The translations under genes were made by a program, and so were the position numbers. A DNA stretch of 64,000 bases, taken from positions 1-64,000 of the forward strand of contig JAFVAR010000002.1 of the NCBI GenBank assembly GCA_017480425.1, in the 5' to 3' direction. Below are positions 53,752 through 61,825 of this stretch, one piece after another; within the stretch, counting starts at the first letter, position 1; the number at the start of each line of letters is the position of its first letter. This DNA is from a bacterium (GTDB lineage Bacteria; Cyanobacteriota; Vampirovibrionia; Gastranaerophilales; Gastranaerophilaceae). The notes beneath the pieces were generated by a model. It saw nothing but the letters and a program-made list of their open reading frames with translations, was not told where the DNA came from and did no database searches.

Positions 53752-55950
53752 TTATTTTTGAGCTGTTGGCTTTTGTTTTTTATTATTTTTCTTTGTAAAT
53801 TGCTGCGGAGCTTGATTGAATGAAGTTTGAATTCTCTTAACACTTATAACATCGGGCATTGCTTGAAGTGCAGTCATAACTTTTCTTAGTGTATATATAT
53901 TATCAAGCTCAATACCTACTTCTATTATACCGACTTTACCCTTTGATTTTACATTTGCAGTATTAATATTAGTATTGTTATCGGAAATTACGCTTATAAC
54001 ATCTTTTAACATTCCGAGTCGTTCACCGGTTTCAATCCTCAACGTTGTACTATACGTTTTATTTATGTTGTTACCTGACCACTGAATATCCATTAAGCGT
54101 TCTACCGGGATATTTTCTAACGTTTTACAATCTAAGCGGTGAACCGTTACACCTTTAGAGCGTGTAACTACACCGACTATCGGTTCTCCGGGAATCGGAG
54201 AACAACAACGTGCAAAAGAATATAAAAGACCTTCTAATCCTACTATATCTTTACCTGATGCTTTATGTGGTTTGTGCTGAATATTACTTTCGACTTTTTG
54301 AGGTTTTTTAAGTCTGTTAATTATTTTATTAATTGTTGTTTCGCCATAACCCAACGCTGCGAATAAATCATCCGCACTCACGTAATTCATCTGTTTGGCA
54401 ACTTTATTAAATTCACCGCTTTTTACGTAATCATCAAAAACTGTTTTAGTAAGTTCGTGCTCAAGATTTGCTTTACCTATTTCAATATGGTCTTCACGTT
54501 TGTTTTTCTTGTACCATGAGCGAATTCTTGATGCTGCTTGTTTGGTTACAACAAAGTTAAGCCAGTCTAAGCGTGGAGCTGCAACTTTTGATGTCATAAT
54601 TTCAACAATGTCACCGTTTTTTAATTTTGTATCAAGCTGTGCTATACGTCCGTTAATTAGTGCACCTACCGTTTTATGCCCAACATCAGAGTGAATACGA
54701 TATGCAAAGTCTACAGGAGTCGCTCCTTGAGGAAGGTCAAGAACATCTCCGCCGGGGGTAAAAGCAAAAACCTGGTCAGAGAACAAATCAAGTTTGACAG
54801 AATTTACATAATCAGCTGAATCTTTAATATCTTTGTTATACTCAACAAGCTTTTTCATAAATGAAAATTTAACATCATTAGCAGAATCAGCTTTTTGTGA
54901 ACCTTTTTCTTTATATCTCCAGTGCGCCGCAACACCATATTCTGCAATTTCATGCATTTCCCAAGTTCTGATTTGTACCTCAAGCGGTTTTTGTCTCGGG
55001 CCGATTACAGAAGTGTGAAGGGATTGATACATGTTACCTTTGGGCATTGCAATATAATCTTTAAATCTTCCGGGGATTGGTTTAAATCTTGAGTGAATAA
55101 GCCCCAAAACTTCATAGCATTCTTTTTCCGAATCAACAATTACACGAACTGCAGTTATGTCGTACAGGTCGTGAAAAGCCACATTAAGGCGGTTCATTTT
55201 GTTGTAAATACTATAATAATGTTTCGCACGTCCGGTAATTTTTGCATTAATTCCGCTTGCTTTTACATCTTGCGAAATTTTGTCTATAAGGAGCTTTACT
55301 GTTGAATCACGTTCAGCCTTTTTTTGCGATACAAGCTGAGCGATTTCATAATACTTATCAGGATGAAGATATTTTAAAGATAAATCCTCAAGCTCTGCTT
55401 TTATTTTACCTACACCTAATCTGTTAGCAAGAGGAGCAAATATATCAAGCGTTTCTTGCGCTATTCTTTGCTGCTTTGCAGGTGCCATATAATTCAAAGT
55501 CCGCATATTATGCAATCTGTCAGCAAGTTTTAAGAATATAATTCTTACATCACTTGCCATTGCAATAAACATTCTTCTAAAATTCTCAGCTTGGCGTTCT
55601 TCCGTTGATTTAAATTGCAGTTTTCCTAATTTTGTAACCCCTTGTACAAGATTAAGAACATCTTCTCCGAACAATTCTTGAATTTCTTCAGGTTTGGTAT
55701 CAGTGTCTTCCAATATATCATGCAAAAAACCAGCCATAAGAGTGTGCTTATCTGCTCTTAAGCCTATCAGAATTTTCACAACTTCCATAGGATGTATAAT
55801 ATATGGTTCTTCAGATACTCTGTATTGTCCGGAGTGCAATTTCTTTGCAAACTCAAATGCTCGTTCCAATTCAACAATATCCTCTTCCGGATATTGTTGT
55901 TCTTTTAATAGCCCTCTAATTTCGTCGAATGAGATTACAAACTGTTCCAT
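53752..55950 (-). CDS. rel: Bifunctional (p)ppGpp synthetase/hydrolase
   Basis: 732 residues from the ATG at 55950, chosen by the adjacent promoter and because a 762-residue form has an odd leader. The HD hydrolase domain has GFLHDILEDTD, the synthetase domain has DLYDITAVRVIV, GRFKDYIAMPKGNMYQSLHTSV and EYGVAAHWRYKE, followed by a TGS domain (VFAFTPGGDVLDLPQGATP), the zinc-finger-like helical region (FARCCSPIPGEPIVG) and a C-terminal ACT domain. Catalytic residues of both halves look intact, so it should make and degrade the stringent-response alarmone. Confidence 0.95.
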   Translation of the reverse strand: MEQFVISFDEIRGLLKEQQYPEEDIVELERAFEFAKKLHSGQYRVSEEPYIIHPMEVVKILIGLRADKHTLMAGFLHDILEDTDTKPEEIQELFGEDVLNLVQGVTKLGKLQFKSTEERQAENFRRMFIAMASDVRIIFLKLADRLHNMRTLNYMAPAKQQRIAQETLDIFAPLANRLGVGKIKAELEDLSLKYLHPDKYYEIAQLVSQKKAERDSTVKLLIDKISQDVKASGINAKITGRAKHYYSIYNKMNRLNVAFHDLYDITAVRVIVDSEKECYEVLGLIHSRFKPIPGRFKDYIAMPKGNMYQSLHTSVIGPRQKPLEVQIRTWEMHEIAEYGVAAHWRYKEKGSQKADSANDVKFSFMKKLVEYNKDIKDSADYVNSVKLDLFSDQVFAFTPGGDVLDLPQGATPVDFAYRIHSDVGHKTVGALINGRIAQLDTKLKNGDIVEIMTSKVAAPRLDWLNFVVTKQAASRIRSWYKKNKREDHIEIGKANLEHELTKTVFDDYVKSGEFNKVAKQMNYVSADDLFAALGYGETTINKIINRLKKPQKVESNIQHKPHKASGKDIVGLEGLLYSFARCCSPIPGEPIVGVVTRSKGVTVHRLDCKTLENIPVERLMDIQWSGNNINKTYSTTLRIETGERLGMLKDVISVISDNNTNINTANVKSKGKVGIIEVGIELDNIYTLRKVMTALQAMPDVISVKRIQTSFNQAPQQFTKKNNKKQKPTAQK

Positions 55951-55959
55951 TATATTGCT

Positions 55960-55988
55960 ATCATAGTTTTTTTTATTCAAAAAATCAA
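55960..55988 (-). promoter_or_regulatory. Promoter of rel, leaderless or nearly so
   Basis: On the minus strand: TTGATT (55988-55983), 17-bp spacer, TATGAT (55965-55960); transcription should begin about 3 bases before the ATG at 55950. Confidence 0.65.
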
Positions 55989-56078
55989 TAGAATTAAGAT
56001 AAAATACACTATTTATGCTAGTTTTTATTATAAAGCACAATGTTATAAAAATAGAGGATGCTACAGCACCCTCTTATT

Positions 56079-57284
56079 TTAACCTACGATACTCTTATAT
56101 ATGAGACCTGATGCCCTTACGATAAAATCTTTCCCTTGCGGAGCATTATAAGGGCGATTCGCTAATATTACTATTATATATTTTTTACCATTAGGAGCAT
56201 AAACAATACCCGCATCACCAAGCATTCTGCCTATATCTCCGGTTTTATGTACAAACAAAGCTTTTTCACCCAATCCTGCGGCTATAAGCTTGTTATTCTT
56301 TACATGGCTCATATAATCTATAATATATTCTCTCGAATTTATGTTTAAAAATGCAGGATTATCCAGATTATACAAAATTTTTGCCAAATCTTTTGCAGTT
56401 GTTTTATTTGTACCGTTTAAATCAGGAAGCCACGTTCTAACATATGTTTTAGAGATTCCCCAATCTCTCAATCCGGTATTAATATCATCCATTCCGCCAA
56501 GCTTGGACATAATCATATTTGTAGAAGTATTATCAGAATCCTGAATCATAATTTTGGCAAGAGCATCCATTGAATACTTTCCGCCTGTTCTTGCATACTG
56601 TAAATCTCCTGAGCCTGATGATTTATAGTAATCTGTCAAAGTCATTTCATCATAAATAGTAAACTGTTTTGACTCTATTGATTTAAACATTCTGACTAGC
56701 ACAGGAAGCTTTATTATGCTTGCAGCAGAATATTGCTTATCAGCATTAATATCGACATAGCGCCCGTTTTCATACTCCCAAACGTATATTGCAGGCTTTA
56801 TAGTAGGAAATTCCTTCATCAATGCCATCAAATTATTTTTTAAATCCGTAAACTCATCAGTTTGGTACATTGTTGTAACTTCGCTGTGAGTTTTACTTAT
56901 TGTAGGAGTTAAAAGCAGTCTGTTCGCAAACAAATCGTTTGAAACATAATTAGATGTCGGATATGACAGAGAATATAAATCTACTGCTGAAATATTCTTA
57001 ACAGTTTTTTGTACCAAATAATCAGGTGTATTCGTTGAACAAGGGATTACATTCGGATTAAAAACCTGTGTTATAAGTCTGTTAAAACAAACAGGTTGAA
57101 TAAAATACGCAAACAAGCCCAAAAGCGAAAAAACAACACCAAGTCTAAACATGCGGACAATAGGATTAATTTTTTTCTTCTTTATGACCTTCTTTTTTAA
57201 TTTTTGAGGAACACGCTTTTGCGGCTGCACAACGTGCAGTCTGTTATAATAATCCTCTCTTACTTGTTGCCTGTATGCGTACAC
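56079..57284 (-). CDS. Membrane-anchored class A beta-lactamase-fold protein lacking the deacylating Glu
   Basis: About 401 residues; the GTG at 57284 has GGAGG five bases upstream and the TTG at 57287 only two. (Residues counted from the TTG.) The N-terminus is very basic (KKKVIKKKKI) and followed by one membrane helix (about 48-64), so the catalytic part faces outward. SxxK is S190-IIK193, SDN is S251-D-N253, and KTG is K348-T-G350. The omega loop reads W286-L-P-D-L-N291 where active class A enzymes have W-E166-P-E-L-N, so the deacylating glutamate is Leu. Likely a peptidoglycan-binding or acyl-trapping relative rather than a strong beta-lactamase. Confidence 0.85.
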   Translation of the reverse strand: MYAYRQQVREDYYNRLHVVQPQKRVPQKLKKKVIKKKKINPIVRMFRLGVVFSLLGLFAYFIQPVCFNRLITQVFNPNVIPCSTNTPDYLVQKTVKNISAVDLYSLSYPTSNYVSNDLFANRLLLTPTISKTHSEVTTMYQTDEFTDLKNNLMALMKEFPTIKPAIYVWEYENGRYVDINADKQYSAASIIKLPVLVRMFKSIESKQFTIYDEMTLTDYYKSSGSGDLQYARTGGKYSMDALAKIMIQDSDNTSTNMIMSKLGGMDDINTGLRDWGISKTYVRTWLPDLNGTNKTTAKDLAKILYNLDNPAFLNINSREYIIDYMSHVKNNKLIAAGLGEKALFVHKTGDIGRMLGDAGIVYAPNGKKYIIVILANRPYNAPQGKDFIVRASGLIYKSIVG

Positions 57285-57450
57285 CAAGACCTCCCAAGTC
57301 CCTGCATTAACATAGTAACACTTTTTATATTTTCGGCAAATCCTTCATATAGATGAAGTATCGTTATACTTAAACATTCCGACTAAGTCCATCGGAGAAT
57401 GTTAAATTAAATAAAAATTTTAAAATAAAAAACAGAGAAAGGAGGTATAA

Positions 57451-57759
57451 TTGAAAAAACTTTTAATAATACCGGCTTTATTTATTAGTTCTGCATCATT
57501 TGCGCTTTGTCCGATTGATAGCGAAAAAACAGTTTGTTCGCTTCCACAATTTCAAGGATCATCACGTCCTGTTTTTCAAAATCAGAAAACTAATTTGGAA
57601 ATGAATAAACCAAATACAATGCTTCAACCGCTAAACAAAACAAACCCTATTGAAGAAATCAGAGGGCCAAATGTTGATATGAACTATAATTCAGGATGCC
57701 AGTTCGGCGTATGTCTTCCTAATCCTAACAGGTCAAATTTACCTAATGCTACGGATTAA
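57451..57759 (+). CDS. Small exported protein
   Basis: 102 residues, TTG start with GGAGG seven bases upstream. The signal peptide MKKLLIIPALFISSASFA should be cut before LCP. The mature part is Pro/Asn-rich with four cysteines (CPIDSEKTVCS and CQFGVCLP), two possible disulfides in the periplasm. No family recognised. It ends at a strong terminator. Confidence 0.75.
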   Translation: MKKLLIIPALFISSASFALCPIDSEKTVCSLPQFQGSSRPVFQNQKTNLEMNKPNTMLQPLNKTNPIEEIRGPNVDMNYNSGCQFGVCLPNPNRSNLPNATD

Positions 57760-57797
57760 AAAAGGGCGATGCGAAAAAATTTTTCGCATCGCCCTTC
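57760..57797. terminator. Strong bidirectional terminator
   Basis: AAGGGCGATGCGAAAAA / TTTTTCGCATCGCCCTT, a 17-bp stem with built-in A/T tracts, between converging genes. Confidence 0.95.
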
Positions 57798-57816
57798 TAT
57801 ACTAATCTATATTTAA

Positions 57817-58230
57817 TTACAACATATTTTGTCTGATTTTTTCTTTTGCTCTGTCTATATCACGAATTCTTCTTTCTATTGACGAAATCTGTTTTTTAAG
57901 AGCTGCTCTTTCGCTTTTTACAAGTTTATATTGAGCATCTACGTCTGCAAATTTTGTTTTGCAGTTAAGCAAATCATTTCTTATGTCCATTTGAGCATTA
58001 TCAAGTTGTTGTATAGCATTTTGAATATTTCCGTTGCCAATTGCTTCCAAATCAACTCCCTCTGCTGTATTTGAATTTCTAAGAGCAGGAGCACTATTTG
58101 TATTTGTAACTGTTGTAGTAGTTCCATACTGAGTGTCGTTAAAATTTAGCGGGGTGAAAGCATTTCCGTCAGCATAAACCACACTTCCTGCTGCTATTAT
58201 AACGCCAAGTGTTAAAATCATTTTTTTCAT
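57817..58230 (-). CDS. Exported coiled-coil protein
   Basis: 137 residues, AAAGGAG ribosome binding site. Signal peptide MKKMILTLGVIIAAGSVVYA, a Thr/Asn-rich stretch, then one long coiled coil (residues about 65-135) with RRIRDIDRAKEKIRQ. Periplasmic; function unknown. Confidence 0.82.
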   Translation of the reverse strand: MKKMILTLGVIIAAGSVVYADGNAFTPLNFNDTQYGTTTTVTNTNSAPALRNSNTAEGVDLEAIGNGNIQNAIQQLDNAQMDIRNDLLNCKTKFADVDAQYKLVKSERAALKKQISSIERRIRDIDRAKEKIRQNML

Positions 58231-58309
58231 ATTTAAAGCTCTCCTTTATACTATAACAATATGATATTACATTTTTTGTATTTTGACTATACCTAAAAAT
58301 ATTTTAATA

Positions 58310-59572
58310 TTATTGTAAATCACAAGGAACTTTATTCTTCTTAATTAATTCCCGAATCGGATTTAAGAATGTTTCTTCCCCTTCTCCTTCAAGGACAAGC
58401 GATTGATATGCAATATTAATAATTTCTTTGCAAATATCATTAATTCCTACTCGCCTTATTTTTGCTGAAGTTGCATATCTTGCAACACTATAACGAAGTT
58501 CATTAATTTCATTATAAGAATATTTCGACAACATTCCGTCAATTGTATCCAGAGCAGAGTTATTATACATTATACCTTTATATATTGCCGGAATTGAGTA
58601 TTGTAAATCCCCACCAACACAATCGTGATTCCTTATTTCAATAAAGTTTCTTAGTCTGACTTCAGGGAAATACAAGTTTGAATGGAGCTTCCAGTCTTCA
58701 ATATTTGCTTCAAATCCTTCATATCCTTTATCCATAAACTGCTTGAATGTTAATTGCCCGTTAAGACTTACTGTGGAGTTTTCTCTGTTAATAAAAATCA
58801 TAGGAGTATTTAAAAGAATATTTACGTAGTCTTTAAAACTCATACCGTCTTGAAAATGTGTTGCAAAACCGCATCTTTCATTGTCCGTATTAAGCCAGGC
58901 AAGAGCTCTAAAAGATTTGTAGCCGGTATCAACACCGCCTCGTATTTTAGAATTGGCATACATTGCAGTCATAAAAGGCATCATTAAATTTGCAATTCTG
59001 AATTTTTTCATTGCATCTTCTTCCGAACGATAGTCAATTCCAACTTGTACTCCGGCGGTTTCTCTCATCATAACGTCTGAAAGTATACCCCACATGTAAT
59101 TTGCCATTATTGCATATCTTCTTTTGGGCAAAAGTTTTATATTTCTGTATGTTGTTTTGGGCGAAACACCTTTAGCAATTAATTCAATACCAAATTTATC
59201 TAAAATTGGTGCAAAAACAGAATCAATTTCGTCAATTCGTTTTTTTAAATCTTTAATATAATTTTGTGGTTCTATACTCAGTTCAACTTGACATCCCGGC
59301 TCCAGAGTAATAGTGTCATGCAATTTTTTAAGTCCGATTATATTTACATCATCGAGAATATAATCCCAATTATCAAGTTTTGCCACTTCTCTTAGAAATT
59401 CGCAAACTCCATATTCACCGCCATATGGAGCAACCTCCTTTGTAACACGAATAATCGGAATCCGTTCGTATTCCATTCCTACTTTTTTTGTTGATTTGCA
59501 GCCTAAAATAAATTCTTCTAATAATTGATTGTACTCTAATTTTTCTTGTTGTTTTTCTTCGCAATAATTCAC
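58310..59572 (-). CDS. gshA: Glutamate-cysteine ligase, plant/EgtA-like type
   Basis: 420 residues, GTG start with GGAGGAG. KVGMEYERIPI and EPGCQVELSIEPQ match the substrate/ATP region of the GCS2 ligase family, and METAG-type RETAGVQVGIDYRSEEDA follows. It makes gamma-glutamylcysteine, the first step to glutathione or a related thiol. GshB is not in the window. The EgtA branch of the family makes the same product for ergothioneine, so the downstream thiol is open. Confidence 0.85.
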   Translation of the reverse strand: MNYCEEKQQEKLEYNQLLEEFILGCKSTKKVGMEYERIPIIRVTKEVAPYGGEYGVCEFLREVAKLDNWDYILDDVNIIGLKKLHDTITLEPGCQVELSIEPQNYIKDLKKRIDEIDSVFAPILDKFGIELIAKGVSPKTTYRNIKLLPKRRYAIMANYMWGILSDVMMRETAGVQVGIDYRSEEDAMKKFRIANLMMPFMTAMYANSKIRGGVDTGYKSFRALAWLNTDNERCGFATHFQDGMSFKDYVNILLNTPMIFINRENSTVSLNGQLTFKQFMDKGYEGFEANIEDWKLHSNLYFPEVRLRNFIEIRNHDCVGGDLQYSIPAIYKGIMYNNSALDTIDGMLSKYSYNEINELRYSVARYATSAKIRRVGINDICKEIINIAYQSLVLEGEGEETFLNPIRELIKKNKVPCDLQ

Positions 59573-59666
59573 TACAACGTCTCCTCCAATAATTATACTA
59601 TAAACACACCGTTATTATAACTATATCCCCGAATATAAGTTTTCACATTTCCCTGTTTGTACTATT

Positions 59667-60509
59667 ATGAATTTCATGATGGATTATCTTGAACGGGCAA
59701 AATTTTTTAGAACAAAAAAAAGATTAGGACAAAACTTTCTGATTAATGGTGAGGTTATATCAGATATTATAGATTTTGCAAAAATTACCAAAGATGATAC
59801 TGTTCTTGAAATCGGTCCCGGTGTAGGTTTTGTAACAGAGCAGCTTGTAAAACAAGCAAAAAAAGTTATTGCCGTAGAACTTGATGAAGAAGCTATAAAA
59901 GAACTGGAAAAACTCGATGCGAATAATTTGGAAATTATTCACAATGATATTTTAAAAACAGACTTATCAAGTTTAACCGATGAAAAAATAAAAGTTGTTG
60001 CAAATATTCCTTATTATATTACATCTCCGATTATTGCCCATTTATTGGGAGAAATCGACGATTTAACCAATAAAAATCGTTCAAAAATTGTTGATATAAT
60101 TTTAATGGTTCAAGAAGAAGTCGCAAGAAGGATTGTCGCAACAGAAAAAAGCTCTGCAAAACAATACGGACTTTTAACAATACTTGCTCAATTCTGGGCA
60201 GATTGTTCAATAATAAGAACTGTCGGAAGGCGCTCTTTTTATCCTGCGCCAAAAGTCAATTCAGCTCTTGTATATTTGAAAGTCAGACCCGTACCGTTGT
60301 TAAAGCTTTCTGATTATTCTCACTTTAGAAGAACAATTAAAGCTGCATTTTCTCAACGCAGAAAAACTCTTAAAAATTGTCTTGTAAATTCCGGATTTGA
60401 TAAAGACAAAGTTTCAAAAGTCATATGCGAAATGGGGCTGGATGAAAATGTTAGGGGAGAAAAGCTTTCTATTAAGGAATTTGGTGAATTATCAGAAAAA
60501 TTATTATAA
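59667..60509 (+). CDS. rsmA: 16S rRNA dimethyladenosine transferase
   Basis: 280 residues. RLGQNFLINGEVI, VLEIGPGVGFVTEQL (SAM site), AVELDEEAIKEL, NIPYYITSPI and the NxPY catalytic motif. It dimethylates two adjacent adenines near the 3' end of 16S rRNA. The first ATG is used; an ATG three codons later is possible. bioD follows after 31 bp. Confidence 0.96.
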   Translation: MNFMMDYLERAKFFRTKKRLGQNFLINGEVISDIIDFAKITKDDTVLEIGPGVGFVTEQLVKQAKKVIAVELDEEAIKELEKLDANNLEIIHNDILKTDLSSLTDEKIKVVANIPYYITSPIIAHLLGEIDDLTNKNRSKIVDIILMVQEEVARRIVATEKSSAKQYGLLTILAQFWADCSIIRTVGRRSFYPAPKVNSALVYLKVRPVPLLKLSDYSHFRRTIKAAFSQRRKTLKNCLVNSGFDKDKVSKVICEMGLDENVRGEKLSIKEFGELSEKLL

Positions 60510-60540
60510 ATTTAAATACACATTGGGAGATAAATAACAA

Positions 60541-61212
60541 ATGTCAAAAAATGTATTTATTACAGCAACAGGAACTGATATCGGAAAAACTTATATTTCT
60601 GCGCTTATCGTAAAAAAAATGAGAGAAGTCGGGTTAAATTGCGGATATTTTAAGCCTGTACTAAGCGGTGTTGTTGAACAAAACGGCAAACTTATTGAAA
60701 GTGATTGCAATTATGTAGTAAATACAGCAAAAATTCCTGTTGAAGCGGATGACTGTGTTGCTTACTGGTGGAAAGAAGCTGTGTCCCCTCATCTTGCAGC
60801 AAAAAGAGCAGGTGAAGATATTAATATTGAAAAAATAAAAGAAAATTTTGCAGAAAAACAAAAAAAATATGATTATTTGTTAATTGAAGGTGCCGGTGGA
60901 ATAACTTGCCCGTTAAGGCTTGAAAACGGTGAAAAATATCTGTTAAAAGATTTAATTAAAGAACTTTCTGCAAAGATTATAATTGTAGCAGACGGCGGAT
61001 TAGGAACAATTAATTCAATCATTTTAACAGTAGAATATGCAAAGCTTAACAACATAACAATAGAAGGAATTATATTAAACAATTTTAATCCTGAAAGTTT
61101 TATGCACCAAGATAATTTAAAACAAGTTGAATACTTAACAGATGTAAAAGTTATAGCAACAGTCAAAAAAAATCAAACAGATATTAAACTTTTAAAAGAA
61201 TACTTTAAATAG
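60541..61212 (+). CDS. bioD: Dethiobiotin synthetase
   Basis: 223 residues. FITATGTDIGKTYIS is the P-loop, FKPVLSG and IEGAGGITCPL follow, as in BioD. It forms the ureido ring of dethiobiotin using CO2 and ATP. No other biotin gene is in the window. It converges with rsmG (1-bp gap). Confidence 0.95.
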   Translation: MSKNVFITATGTDIGKTYISALIVKKMREVGLNCGYFKPVLSGVVEQNGKLIESDCNYVVNTAKIPVEADDCVAYWWKEAVSPHLAAKRAGEDINIEKIKENFAEKQKKYDYLLIEGAGGITCPLRLENGEKYLLKDLIKELSAKIIIVADGGLGTINSIILTVEYAKLNNITIEGIILNNFNPESFMHQDNLKQVEYLTDVKVIATVKKNQTDIKLLKEYFK

Positions 61213-61213
61213 T

Positions 61214-61825
61214 TTAAAAGGTTATAATAATTAAATTACGTTCGTAAACTTCTTCAAGCGGAAGAGAATATTCTATAATATCGGCTACTTTCGCTTTATA
61301 TTTTTGCAAAACTTTTTTTGCACTTTTTATTTCTTCAATACTTTTTTTTGATTTATATGCAACAAAAAAACCGTCAGATTTAAGCAGAGGAAGCGCATAC
61401 TCTGAAATTTTGCTCAAATCTGCTACTGCACGGCTCGTAATAACATCAAATTTTGTGCCCTTAATATTTTCAACTCTGTCACATATTGTTTGAAGGTTTT
61501 TAATGTCCAGTTTTTCTTTTATTGAGTTTATGGAATTAATTTTTTTTTGAATGCTGTCAATTCCTGTTGTACTAATTTGAGGAAACTCTATAGCTATCGG
61601 CAATAACGGGAAACCTCCTCCGCACCCGATATCCAATAAAGTTATATTGTTTTTATTTTGCAAATATTTTTCATAAAACAATTTAAAACTCAATGAATCA
61701 TAAATATGTTTTTCGTATAAGTATTTCTCGTCATTTTTAGAAATCAAATTATGTTTTGAATTTTCTAATAAAAATGCTTCCTTATATACGCTAAAATCAG
61801 TGTTTATATTAATTAAACTATTCAT
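61214..61825 (-). CDS. rsmG: 16S rRNA m7G527 methyltransferase
   Basis: 203 residues from the ATG at 61825, with AAGGA four bases upstream; a TTG at 61846 would add seven residues. LLDIGCGGGFPLLPIAIEFP is the SAM site, and VITSRAVADLSKISEYALPLLKSDGFFVAYK follows. The start overlaps the stop of the upstream NTPase-TPR gene by 8 bp (ATGAATAG), so translation is coupled. Confidence 0.95.
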   Translation of the reverse strand: MNSLININTDFSVYKEAFLLENSKHNLISKNDEKYLYEKHIYDSLSFKLFYEKYLQNKNNITLLDIGCGGGFPLLPIAIEFPQISTTGIDSIQKKINSINSIKEKLDIKNLQTICDRVENIKGTKFDVITSRAVADLSKISEYALPLLKSDGFFVAYKSKKSIEEIKSAKKVLQKYKAKVADIIEYSLPLEEVYERNLIIITF

